Below are positions 49,569 to 58,273 of a DNA stretch of 64,000 nt, in pieces (position 1 is the first letter of the stretch; each line of letters starts with the position of its first letter). A program made the translations under genes and the position numbers. A model generated the notes under the pieces. The model saw only the letters and a list, made by a program, of their open reading frames with translations. It made no database searches and was not told the origin of the DNA. The DNA comes from UBA5109 sp963975155 (lineage in GTDB: Bacteria > Pseudomonadota > Gammaproteobacteria > Pseudomonadales > Pseudohongiellaceae), in NCBI GenBank assembly GCA_963975155.1, contig CAXBFG010000002.1, positions 124,001 through 188,000 of the forward strand, in the 5' to 3' direction.

Positions 49569-50018
49569 CTAGCGACGCGGCCCTCTATGATTTCTTTCGA
49601 AGTCTCTGTTCCTGTCAAAACCTTCACCTCTATCGAAACGATTACCATCGTTTCTGGAAAAACCCTGCCCGGCAAAGCGTCCTTCTTCCATGGCGGCTGC
49701 CAGATTTGGATATTTTGCTGCAAACTCTGCGCGACGCTGTTCACGTTCGGCTTCACGTTCTGCCCGCAGCGCTTGCAGCTCGGCCGCCAGTTCAGGATTG
49801 GCCGCAGCAAATTCTGCCCTGCGTTCTTCTCGTCGAGTTTCCGCTTCCGCGCGACGTTCCTGCATGCGTTCTTCCATGGCAGCCCTGCGCTCACTGACCT
49901 GTCCTTCTTGCTGTCCATCTGCAGCATTTTGAGCACTTACAGTTCCAATACCAAAAGCCGTTACTGCCAATAGCACAGCACTTGTCAATATAGTCGTTTT
50001 CTTTTTCATGTTTTGCAT
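49569..50018 (-). CDS. Arg/Glu-rich secreted protein upstream of sigma operon
   Basis: 149 residues with a signal peptide (MQNMKKKTTILTSAVLLAVTAFGIGTVSAQN). The mature part is a charged helix dominated by E, R and A with imperfect repeats (EERMQERRAEAETRREERRAEFAAANPELAAELQALRAEREAEREQRRAEFAAKYPNLAAAM), then a Gly/Asn/Arg/Phe-rich tail (NRFDRGEGFDRNRDFERNHRGPRR). GGGAG precedes the ATG. It resembles DUF3106 or Spy-like proteins in composition only. The 17-base gap to the sigma gene implies one operon. Confidence 0.75.
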   Translation of the reverse strand: MQNMKKKTTILTSAVLLAVTAFGIGTVSAQNAADGQQEGQVSERRAAMEERMQERRAEAETRREERRAEFAAANPELAAELQALRAEREAEREQRRAEFAAKYPNLAAAMEEGRFAGQGFSRNDGNRFDRGEGFDRNRDFERNHRGPRR

Positions 50019-50254
50019 GATGAATCTCCCATTAAACTAAAAGCAATATTTATCTGTTTCTGGTACTTAAAACGCTTAAAGGGCAAAAGGGTTTACCTGT
50101 TAGTAAAATCCTGTCCAGCCTGGATCATGCAGATAGTACCTCAGACAGTCCCCGGATAAGGCACAGCCTGTCTTAGAGGCTTATTATTCTGAAGAAAAAA
50201 AATTCTCAATCACACGTGAATAGAATTGGGAAAGTAGCGGGTATTGAGCAAGGC

Positions 50255-51439
50255 TTAATAAATATGAGTTCTTTTTGAGTCATCACTATTAAGCCAGGAA
50301 TAGAAATTTTCCTGCAGAGCCGGTATGCCGCCGGGATAATTCAGATTCAACTGCACAACACTGTTGGTCGGCGTACAGTAATCGTCAGCCGTTCTTTGTA
50401 GCAAGGCTGACAAGCTTTGACGTCCCTGATTGCTGTCCAACAAAAAATAAACCAGGCTCCAGGCCAGGGCATAATGGACTGTCTGCCTGGAGCCACGCCA
50501 GTCCTCCGGTGCTGCATCCAGATAGTCCGACAAGGAACCCGGGTAGCCGTTGTTAATACTTGTTCTGGCTATTTGCAGCCAGTCGGCATTCGGGGCAATC
50601 TGAGTATATTGCTGACGCATGCTCAATTGCTCAAAATATTCAGCCATACCTTCGTGCAGCCAAAGTGGCCCTGTTGCCAGCATCCCATTTAACATGACAT
50701 GAGCTGCTTCGTGACGTGTTACCGCGAGGGTCTCTTCATCATTTTCATAAATATAAGTGACTGCTTCATTGCTTGCGTTGGTATAGAAACCTCCGGAATT
50801 AACCAGGCTCTCTCCCCCCGTCGCAACCGCATATTGCTGGTAACTGCCTCTGTCCGGGAAAATAATCACATTCAGGTCGACCTGTTTCAAGCGCTCGCTG
50901 CCCAGCATGTCGGTAAGAATTCTATACATGCTGTTTGCCTGAGCCTCGAGTTGATTCCTGAAGAATGGCACGCCGTTAGCGCCTCTGAAATCAATGTTTA
51001 ATTGAAAATATTCAAGAGCCGTTGGCTGTCTGGCATCAAATTCATCTGTAGCCACGCCGGCAGGCGGTGAATCACTGAAATGTAAAAGACCGTTTTCATC
51101 CCGCCATTGATAGATGCGATTAGTCCTTGCTTCAACCACTTCTCTGACTGGCGCCATAGTGCAGGAGAAATCCGGCAAGGCTTCTGTCTGTTCCGGAACA
51201 AATGCGGCTTCCATACGCTGCTGAGCCGTCAATCTATCCGGCACCTCATTTATAACAGCATTAACAATATCTCCATTATTGACGGTGTTGACCAAGGCTG
51301 GCCCATTATTATCGAGCAGCTCAGGACGTGCTGCGTAAGGGGTGACCTGGGGCGCTTCCGGTGTAAGCCGGTCACGTAAATTCCATAAGCCAGCAACACA
51401 GGCTAATAGAAAAACAATAAAAATAAGGCGTCTATTCAT
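50255..51439 (-). CDS. membrane-anchored gluzincin-like peptidase with DUF4124 domain
   Basis: 394 residues. An N-terminal helix (LIFIVFLLACVAGLWNL) anchors or exports it. A DUF4124-like strand, RIYQWRDENGLLHFSDSPP, lies near 112-130. The peptidase has RHEAAHVML (HExxH, ~244-251) followed by LHEGMAEYFEQL, whose Glu is the third zinc ligand (a gluzincin/MA-like arrangement). It probably acts in the periplasm. It is divergent from the PepF-like gene, 99 bases away. The substrate is unknown. Confidence 0.8.
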   Translation of the reverse strand: MNRRLIFIVFLLACVAGLWNLRDRLTPEAPQVTPYAARPELLDNNGPALVNTVNNGDIVNAVINEVPDRLTAQQRMEAAFVPEQTEALPDFSCTMAPVREVVEARTNRIYQWRDENGLLHFSDSPPAGVATDEFDARQPTALEYFQLNIDFRGANGVPFFRNQLEAQANSMYRILTDMLGSERLKQVDLNVIIFPDRGSYQQYAVATGGESLVNSGGFYTNASNEAVTYIYENDEETLAVTRHEAAHVMLNGMLATGPLWLHEGMAEYFEQLSMRQQYTQIAPNADWLQIARTSINNGYPGSLSDYLDAAPEDWRGSRQTVHYALAWSLVYFLLDSNQGRQSLSALLQRTADDYCTPTNSVVQLNLNYPGGIPALQENFYSWLNSDDSKRTHIY

Positions 51440-51538
51440 ATTTTTTGAGTATGCGGCAGTGTATTTCTCTCTTCAACAAAAGATTCCAGTTATGCTTTAA
51501 TCAGACAATACTATCCGCTGCCATGAGGATCAATCTTG

Positions 51539-53395
51539 ATGAGATTCGCAATTTTACTAATTTCCATTATTCTCGGCTTTTCGAGCCCAACTGTTAGCGC
51601 ACAGGACTCCGAGCAATATATCTGGGATCTGACAGACCTCTATGCCAGCTCCGCGGACTGGGAGGCAGCCTATACTGATCTGGACTTGCGTTTGCAATCG
51701 GTAGAGCGTTATCGCGGCACCTTGGGCAATAGCGCCGAAGCCATGGCTGAAGCCCTGATGAGCATCTCTGATTCCTATAAAGATCTCACCAGAGTTTATA
51801 TCTACAGCAGCCTGCTGCGAGATGCCGATCAACGCAACCCGGAAGAACAAAGCCGTTTTGGCCGGGCCATGCAACTCTATACCAACTGGGGTGAAGCGAC
51901 ATCCTGGATGAGTCCTGAAATACTGTCAGTAGGTGCTGAAACGGTCCATCGTTTTCTCGATGAGGAGCCGGCACTGGCAAACTTTGAGTTCATGCTCAAC
52001 GACACCCTGCGCATGGCGCCCTATACCCTGGATGAAAAAACCGAAGCCATTCTGGCGCAGGCGTCACTGCTGCTTTCCTCACCCGAACAGATTTATCAAA
52101 TGTATGCCAATGCCGATATACCCTGGCCCACCATCAGCCTGAGTGACGGGACTGAAGCTCAGTTAACCCAGGCTGGTTATACCTTTTACCGGGGGGTGGA
52201 AAACCGTGATGACCGTAAACTGGTTTTTGATACCTTCTGGTCTACCTGGCAGCAATATGCCGATGGCATGGGTGCAACACTTGCATCAGAAGTGCAGGCC
52301 AATGTCTTCTCAGCCCGCGCCAGATCTTATGGCTCCGTCCTGCAACAAAACCTGTTTCAGGATGGTTTGCCGCCAGAGGTGTACACCGAACTGGTTGCTC
52401 AGGTGAATAATACCCTGCCAATTTTCCACCGCTACCTGAAATTGCGCGGCCGCATGCTTGGAGTCGATGATCTGCGTTACTACGATATCTATCCTCCCCT
52501 TGTTGAAGTCGATACCGGCATTTTTGATATTGAACGCTCCAAAGAGATTGCTCTTGAAGCCCTCAAGCCTTTCGGTGACACCTACCTGGGCCTGCTGGAA
52601 CAAGGGCTCTCTCAGGAATGGATGCATAGCCACCCGCAACCTGGCAAGACTTCCGGGGCCTATATGAGCGGGTCTGCCTATGATGTGCACCCTTACATCC
52701 TGCTTAATCATAATGATGATTATGATTCTTTATCCACTTTTGCTCATGAGTGGGGGCATGCCGTGCATTCCCTGCTGGCTAATGCCAACAATCCCTGGGA
52801 GACCGCTGACTATTCAACCTTTACTGCTGAAATGGCGTCTACGATAAATGAGATATTGCTGGAAGAATACATGATCGCCAATGCCCGTAATGATGAAGAA
52901 CGCCTGTTTTATCTGGGCTCTGCACTGGAAAGCATCCGCGGCACCTTTTATCGCCAGACCATGTTCGCGGAGTTTGAATTAGCTATCCATCAAATGGCAG
53001 AGAACGGAGAACCATTGAATGGCACCGTACTCAGTGAAACTTACGGTGATTTATTAAAACGCTATCACGGTCATGATGAAGGCGTCTTGACTATCGATGA
53101 CGCCTATGCGGTTGAATGGGCTTATATCCCGCATTTTTACTATGACTTTTATGTCTTTCAGTATGCCACCAGCATTACCGGTGCAGCCTGGTTTGCGGAA
53201 AAATTTTTGGCCGGAGATGTACAGGTGCGAGACAATTTCCTGAATGTGCTCAGTGCCGGCGGTTCAGATTACCCGCATAATATTTTATTAAACGAAGCCG
53301 GGCTGGATATGACCCGGCCGGAAGCCTATGAACCTGTGATACGCCGTATGAATTCCCTGATGGATAGAATTGAAGCAATACTAGACCAGCAATAG
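51539..53395 (+). CDS. pepF: exported oligoendopeptidase F (M3 family)
   Basis: 618 residues from ATG 51539. A signal peptide ends near TVSAQDSEQ, whereas most PepF enzymes are cytoplasmic. The M3 zinc motif is FAHEWGHAVHS (~404-409), with the downstream Glu in TFTAEMASTINEILLEEY. The N-terminal helical domain is recognisable (IWDLTDLYASSADWEAAYTDLD). It should hydrolyse short peptides in the periplasm. It is the typical length for the family. It is divergent from the gluzincin peptidase gene. Confidence 0.92.
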   Translation: MRFAILLISIILGFSSPTVSAQDSEQYIWDLTDLYASSADWEAAYTDLDLRLQSVERYRGTLGNSAEAMAEALMSISDSYKDLTRVYIYSSLLRDADQRNPEEQSRFGRAMQLYTNWGEATSWMSPEILSVGAETVHRFLDEEPALANFEFMLNDTLRMAPYTLDEKTEAILAQASLLLSSPEQIYQMYANADIPWPTISLSDGTEAQLTQAGYTFYRGVENRDDRKLVFDTFWSTWQQYADGMGATLASEVQANVFSARARSYGSVLQQNLFQDGLPPEVYTELVAQVNNTLPIFHRYLKLRGRMLGVDDLRYYDIYPPLVEVDTGIFDIERSKEIALEALKPFGDTYLGLLEQGLSQEWMHSHPQPGKTSGAYMSGSAYDVHPYILLNHNDDYDSLSTFAHEWGHAVHSLLANANNPWETADYSTFTAEMASTINEILLEEYMIANARNDEERLFYLGSALESIRGTFYRQTMFAEFELAIHQMAENGEPLNGTVLSETYGDLLKRYHGHDEGVLTIDDAYAVEWAYIPHFYYDFYVFQYATSITGAAWFAEKFLAGDVQVRDNFLNVLSAGGSDYPHNILLNEAGLDMTRPEAYEPVIRRMNSLMDRIEAILDQQ

Positions 53396-53445
53396 AAGTG
53401 CTGCTGGGCTACACATTTTAATGATCAGTATCTATCACAGATGTC

Positions 53446-54639
53446 TTAAAAATAAGCATTAACCTGAAGTGTAAAACGGCTATCATCAGCAACAGGCCCT
53501 GCTCCAGATAGATCAGAAAATTCAGCTCGCAGATTGATGTTCTGTCGAATGTAATTGGATATACCAAGGGTCAGCATATCAATTTGGTAAAGTCCGTTGC
53601 TGATCTCATAGGAATCATAACGCGCAATCGGGGTTATAAAGGTTTGTCCTTGCCTTTGCAGGTTATAGAAGCCCTGTATATAAAAAGAATCATTAGACTC
53701 CTCACCAATACCGTTGATCAGATCATCATCTGCCTGCATATACACCGCATTGAGAATCAGATTATTCAAACCCGACCACTCAACATCAAGCGCTGACCGG
53801 GAATAATCCCGATCTGCCAGAAAACAGGGATCGCCGGGATTATTTCCTCCCCCACTTTGCCTGCTACAACTACCATTAATATGCATCCCGCCAATAATAA
53901 AATTCGGATTAAGCTCATAGGCAATTCTGCCGATTAAGGTGCCTGCGTCTTCACCTTCATTATCATTTGCTACTCCGCTGAAACTCAGTCCGTAAAATAA
54001 ATTATCTGCCTTGCCAAATACGGTCAGATTCTGCCGGTTCCGGCGCAAACTGGAGCCGTTATCCGCACCACCAAAGCTCTGATCAATAACAGCGTTTCTG
54101 TTGATCGTGATTCGTCTTGAGCTGCTGTATGAGTTGTAGGGGTCGAAATAGAAACTTGGTGCTCTGGAAACCTGAAAGTTCAGTGCGGAATTTAGCCGAT
54201 AGGAGCCCTGGGCGATGTCCACTGATACATCAAAATCTTCTTCATCTTCGCCTTCCAGTTCGATAAAGCCTGAAAATCCCTGTGCAATCTGGCCAGCCAC
54301 CATCAGCTCAACTTCATGAATAGCCCTTATCTTGCCTTCCCCGCTGTCTTTCTTGTCATAGGGTCTGGCAATGATGCCGGCACTGATAGGCAGTACATTT
54401 TCAAGTGAAGCAGCATTTGAACGCGGATTAGGCCGCGCCCTTCTTTGCTGCTCGTACATCACATAGCCCTGTAATTTATAGTTTCTGCCAACCCCATTCA
54501 ATGCCGGTACGGCTGAATGGCAGGAATTACAATTTAAATTTTCTCGTGCTGAAAATGCAGGGATGGCCTGGCTTGTAGTCGCAATCGTAAGTAATAAAAA
54601 ACCCAATATAGCGCTGTACAGACGGACTGGACTTTTCAT
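53446..54639 (-). CDS. porin-like outer-membrane protein with N-terminal c-type heme site
   Basis: 397 residues from ATG 54639 (AGGAG five bases upstream). The signal peptide ends at TTSQAIPAF, and mature residues soon give LNCNSCHSAVPALNGVGRNYKLQGY, a CxxCH heme-c motif with a distal element. The remainder alternates polar and hydrophobic strands and ends NAYF with a terminal Phe, typical of a 14-18-strand barrel. A heme fused to a barrel suggests electron transfer at or across the outer membrane. It is isolated from other cytochrome genes here. Loops contain a Cys pair (GSCSRQSGGGNNPGDPC). Confidence 0.75.
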   Translation of the reverse strand: MKSPVRLYSAILGFLLLTIATTSQAIPAFSARENLNCNSCHSAVPALNGVGRNYKLQGYVMYEQQRRARPNPRSNAASLENVLPISAGIIARPYDKKDSGEGKIRAIHEVELMVAGQIAQGFSGFIELEGEDEEDFDVSVDIAQGSYRLNSALNFQVSRAPSFYFDPYNSYSSSRRITINRNAVIDQSFGGADNGSSLRRNRQNLTVFGKADNLFYGLSFSGVANDNEGEDAGTLIGRIAYELNPNFIIGGMHINGSCSRQSGGGNNPGDPCFLADRDYSRSALDVEWSGLNNLILNAVYMQADDDLINGIGEESNDSFYIQGFYNLQRQGQTFITPIARYDSYEISNGLYQIDMLTLGISNYIRQNINLRAEFSDLSGAGPVADDSRFTLQVNAYF

Positions 54640-54769
54640 GGAAACTCCTTGTCTAAGGCTTTGAAATGTTATCAACTGGATAATTGTGATTTACAGAGCT
54701 GTCAATTTCCTTGATAAATATCAGCTCAACCTAAATAATTTCAGCCATGTATAAATTAAGGTAAATAAC

Positions 54770-55486
54770 ATGCGTAAATATTGTCAGACACTATTCACAA
54801 TGCTGTTGGGCCTAGCCGCTTTCCCCTCACAGGCTGAAGTCCTAGAACAAAGTGGAAATTTTGGCGGCCTGGATGTCTCTTATCGGGTGATTCTCCCTGA
54901 TGACTATAATCCCGAACAGATGTATCCAGCGATTCTGCATTTTGCTGGTGGCTCTCAGACCTGGAATATTGTCGAAAGAAGTACAGACTCAGACTGGCGA
55001 CAAGGAGCAGAAAGGGATGGCTACATCGTTATCAGTCCGGCCTCTCCGAATGGTGAGTTATATTTTCAGGGAGCCGATCGGATTTTCCCGGATTTTCTCA
55101 ACTACATCCTGGAAAACTTCCCGGTAGCAGAGGGCAAACTGCATGTCACCGGACATTCAAATGGCGGTTTAAGTGCCTTTCATATCGCATCGCTATATCC
55201 TGACTATTTTATTTCCCTGAGTGGATATCCGGGTCTGCTAAACGGGTCTTCCAACAACAGACTCGAGGCCCTTCGCCCGCTGTGTATTTTTATGCATGTG
55301 GGAGATCGTGATCCCAGCTGGCGATCTGCCATGCAAGCCCAGTATCAGGCACTGTTGGCACGTGATTATAAAATCCATTTTCAGATTGAAGAGGATCAGA
55401 CTCACCGTCTTGATGTTAGCAGGGATCAACTCGGGGGACGCTTGTTTGCAGAACTGGAACAGTCACGCAATGGCTGTGGGGAATAG
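54770..55486 (+). CDS. secreted alpha/beta-hydrolase (esterase, PHB-depolymerase-like)
   Basis: 238 residues. Signal peptide to SQAEVLEQ. The hydrolase core has LDVSYRVILPDDYNPEQMYPAILHFAGGSQTW, the nucleophile elbow GHSNGGLSAFH (Ser ~130) and later DQTHRLDV with a candidate His. It resembles extracellular esterases and depolymerases. It is convergent with the dienelactone-hydrolase-like gene and shares a hairpin with it. The substrate is not inferable. Confidence 0.8.
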   Translation: MRKYCQTLFTMLLGLAAFPSQAEVLEQSGNFGGLDVSYRVILPDDYNPEQMYPAILHFAGGSQTWNIVERSTDSDWRQGAERDGYIVISPASPNGELYFQGADRIFPDFLNYILENFPVAEGKLHVTGHSNGGLSAFHIASLYPDYFISLSGYPGLLNGSSNNRLEALRPLCIFMHVGDRDPSWRSAMQAQYQALLARDYKIHFQIEEDQTHRLDVSRDQLGGRLFAELEQSRNGCGE

Positions 55487-55497
55487 TCAGAAATAAT

Positions 55498-55523
55498 CAG
55501 GGTAGCCTTCTCAGGCTACCCTG
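55498..55523. terminator. bidirectional hairpin between convergent hydrolase genes
   Basis: A perfect 10-bp stem, CAGGGTAGCC (55498-55507) and GGCTACCCTG (55514-55523), with a six-base loop. It lies 11 bases after one stop codon and 12 before the other. The T-tracts on both sides are weak, so it may work with Rho or as a 3'-end stabiliser. Confidence 0.7.
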
Positions 55524-55535
55524 CATCCAGAGTGA

Positions 55536-56426
55536 TCAGATCAGATAACGGTTAAACCAGTCGAGTGTTCTCTCCCAGGCCAGAGCGGCGGCAGCCTCGT
55601 CATAGCGCGGCGTAGTATTGTTATGAAAACCGTGGCTGGCTCCCTCATAAACATGCGACTCGAACTCAACGCCATTTCGACTCAGCACTGCTTCATAGGC
55701 ATCCTTTCCGGCCAGAATTCTGGTATCCGTGCTGGCGTTCTGAATACAAAGCGGAGTTCTGATATTTGCTGCTTCCCTGTCTGCAACCTGCGCTCCATAA
55801 AAAGGTACACCGGCATCCAATTCAGCGGGCATGCTTGCCGCCAATGAATTAACAACCCCTCCTCCATAACAAAAGCCTACCGCACCAACACGGCCATTAC
55901 TGAGTGGATGATTTTTCAGATAAGTTACTCCGGCCTGCCAGTTGGCCATCATTTCCTCCCGGTCCAGACTAGCCTGCATCTCCCGTCCATCATCATCATT
56001 GCCGGGCCAGCCGCCCATCGGGCTCAGGGCATCCGGGGACATGGCCATAAAACCAACCAATGCCAGCCTTCGGGTAACATCTTCAACATAAGGGTTGCGC
56101 CCACGATTTTCGTGTATGACCAGTACCGCCGGCAAACGCTGATTCTCTCTGCCGGCCGGGCGTGCCACATATCCCTGCCAGTTCTGAGGTGAAGGATAAT
56201 TCAGATATTCAGAAACAATGCGCGGGTCCTCATCACGTATTTCCTGTGCTTGCGCGTATTTTGGCAATAGACTTTCAAGTATTCCGGCAGCGGTCATGCC
56301 ACCTACAGCATACTTGGCAGCCTGGTCCAGAAAGCCCCGCCGACTCATGCCACCATGAACATATTCATGAAACGCTTCCAGAATTGCCGGGTCGAAATCT
56401 TTAATTGTTTGCTCAGGTTTAGCCAT
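55536..56426 (-). CDS. dienelactone-hydrolase family protein, Tat-type N-terminus
   Basis: 296 residues. The N-terminal 50 residues contain a twin-arginine-like MSRRGFLDQAAKYAVGGMTAAGI, so the protein is probably exported folded. The core is a DLH-type hydrolase: LPAVLVIHENRGRNPYVEDV, VGAVGFCYGGGVVNSL (nucleophile Cys) and EGASHGFHN (His), with Asp in a preceding strand. DLH enzymes open lactones in aromatic degradation, but these Tat-exported relatives have no established substrate. AGGA precedes the ATG. The gene is convergent with the hydrolase at 54770. Confidence 0.85.
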   Translation of the reverse strand: MAKPEQTIKDFDPAILEAFHEYVHGGMSRRGFLDQAAKYAVGGMTAAGILESLLPKYAQAQEIRDEDPRIVSEYLNYPSPQNWQGYVARPAGRENQRLPAVLVIHENRGRNPYVEDVTRRLALVGFMAMSPDALSPMGGWPGNDDDGREMQASLDREEMMANWQAGVTYLKNHPLSNGRVGAVGFCYGGGVVNSLAASMPAELDAGVPFYGAQVADREAANIRTPLCIQNASTDTRILAGKDAYEAVLSRNGVEFESHVYEGASHGFHNNTTPRYDEAAAALAWERTLDWFNRYLI

Positions 56427-56599
56427 GATCTTCCTCTTCTTATTATCAATGTCTGTTATATGAATTCCAAAAACAAAGTGCTGGCGAGAGGCTATGCTAC
56501 ATGAAAAATGCTGCTTTGTGGATTACCCGATAAGATAGTAAAACCTGCTATTATCTGAACAACTTTTATTCTTATAGCGCATTAAACCAACAGCTACCT

Positions 56600-57214
56600 A
56601 TGAATCTCGAAAAATTAAAAGAAGCTGAATCAGCCTTTTTGTATAAATATCCAGGCGGATTTGAAAACCCGGATATGCTATTGATAGGCAAAAAGCATAA
56701 TGTTGGAAAACGCATTACTCAGGCACAGACCTGCTTCGCAAAGAGCAAATTCCGAAACCATGAAAGCATTTGCGATGACATGGTTAAAGTGATTAGTGCC
56801 GCTTCCATGGTTTCTTTGTTTGAAAAACCAAAATTTCGAGATCTGATAAAAACCCTGCCTGCAAAACAAAAACAACAACTAAGTAATGGCTTGAAAAACT
56901 TTCTGCATGAAGATCAGCAAAAAGGTTTTAATGCCATGCTGGAGATACTGAGGTCCAACAAGATGGCCAAGTGGACACTGATGACGATCATTCCCAATTA
57001 CTACAGCCCAGACAATGAAGTTTTTGTAAAACCTACAACTGCCAAAGGCGTCATTGCAGCTTTTGAACTTTCAGGACTAGCATATAAACCTCAACCCACC
57101 TGGGAATTTTATCGGGCTTATAGAAACAGCATTCTTGAAATGAAAGACCTGGTGGATATATCACTCAGACCCAGTAATGCAGCCTTTTGTGGTTTCTTGA
57201 TGATGACCTTGTAA
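56600..57214 (+). CDS. conserved hypothetical protein, overlapped by apbE
   Basis: 204 residues, with no signal peptide or membrane helix. Lys-rich and mostly helical. Features include FLYKYPGGFENPDM near the start, a Cys near 45 (TCFAKSKF) and an LRSNKMAKWTLMTIIPNYYSPDNEVFVKPTTAKGVI segment (~117-155). I recognise no family. Its TAA overlaps the apbE ATG by one base (TAATG), so the two are translationally coupled. Its role may be regulatory or nucleic-acid related, but this is unsupported. Confidence 0.65.
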   Translation: MNLEKLKEAESAFLYKYPGGFENPDMLLIGKKHNVGKRITQAQTCFAKSKFRNHESICDDMVKVISAASMVSLFEKPKFRDLIKTLPAKQKQQLSNGLKNFLHEDQQKGFNAMLEILRSNKMAKWTLMTIIPNYYSPDNEVFVKPTTAKGVIAAFELSGLAYKPQPTWEFYRAYRNSILEMKDLVDISLRPSNAAFCGFLMMTL

Positions 57215-58248
57215 TGCCAGTCTTTCTGATTCACCAAAATTTTTTACGCCCATGCCTACTGATGGTGATGATGCTGCTGGCAGGCTGTGGTGGTTCTGAT
57301 GAGAATCCTAGCAGACAGCTACGCGGCTTTAGCATGGGCACTTCTTATACGATTACCATCGTTGATAAAACATTGATCACTCCTGAGTCAATCAGCGCAG
57401 CTTTGGAAACAATTGAAAACACCATGTCTACCTATCGACCTGAATCTGAACTGATGAACCTGAATGCCGCCCCGCCTAAAACCTGGGTCAGGGTCTCAGC
57501 CCCTCTTTATGAAGTGCTTATGATCAGTCAGGCCGTAAGTAAAATGAGTGCAGGCGCATTCGATATTACTGCGGCACCACTGGTTAATCTTTGGGGCTTC
57601 GGGCCAGACTCAACAGATGCCGGAACTATACCTTCTGAGGGAGAAATAACGCAGGCGAAATCAACAGTCGGCTATGAAAATTTACTGCTTACGGAAAATT
57701 ATTCGGTTTACAAAATGCGGGATCTGGAAATCGATTTATCGGCTGTAGCCAAGGGTTATGCCGTTGATCGCATCGCCGAATTGCTGGATGCACAAGGTAT
57801 AAACAATTATCTGGTGGAAATTGGTGGAGAGCTGAAGGGCAAAGGACGAAATGCACGAGGAGAACCGTGGCACATCGCCATCGAAACTCCACAGTCTGCA
57901 AACATAGCCCCTCAGAATCATCGCATTATTGATATCGACAATATCAGTGTTGCCAGTTCGGGTGATTATCGAAATTTTTTTGAAGTGGCTGGCCGGAAAT
58001 ATTCGCATACTATAGATCCACGTACCGGCCGCCCCATTAATAACGGCCTCTTATCGGTTACCGTGCTGTCAGAAACAACTGCACTTGCTGATGCACTGGC
58101 AACCGCCTTTAACGTTTTAGGTCTGGAGCTGGCAATGCAACTGGCCAATGAGAATAATATTCCTGCCTATTTTCTGGAAGACAATAACTCCGGATTGCGT
58201 GCAAGCCATTCAACAGCTTTTATTCCTTATATCGGCGATAATCAATAA
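57214..58248 (+). CDS. apbE: ApbE-like FAD:protein FMN transferase (lipoprotein)
   Basis: 344 residues from ATG 57214, which overlaps the previous stop. A lipobox, LLAGC (Cys ~25), indicates lipid anchoring. The ApbE pattern is clear: LRGFSMGTSYTITIVDKTLI, ETIENTMSTYRPESELMNLN, DITAAPLVNLWGFGP, VAKGYAVDRIAELLDAQGINNYLVEIGGELKGKG, and YSHTIDPRTGRPINNGLLSVTV. It attaches FMN from FAD to Thr/Ser of target flavoproteins (NqrB/C, RnfG etc.) in the periplasm. None of those targets is nearby. A Mg-binding Asp/Thr region is intact. Confidence 0.9.
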   Translation: MPVFLIHQNFLRPCLLMVMMLLAGCGGSDENPSRQLRGFSMGTSYTITIVDKTLITPESISAALETIENTMSTYRPESELMNLNAAPPKTWVRVSAPLYEVLMISQAVSKMSAGAFDITAAPLVNLWGFGPDSTDAGTIPSEGEITQAKSTVGYENLLLTENYSVYKMRDLEIDLSAVAKGYAVDRIAELLDAQGINNYLVEIGGELKGKGRNARGEPWHIAIETPQSANIAPQNHRIIDIDNISVASSGDYRNFFEVAGRKYSHTIDPRTGRPINNGLLSVTVLSETTALADALATAFNVLGLELAMQLANENNIPAYFLEDNNSGLRASHSTAFIPYIGDNQ

Positions 58249-58273
58249 ACAAAACCACAAAGGTTCATCAAAT

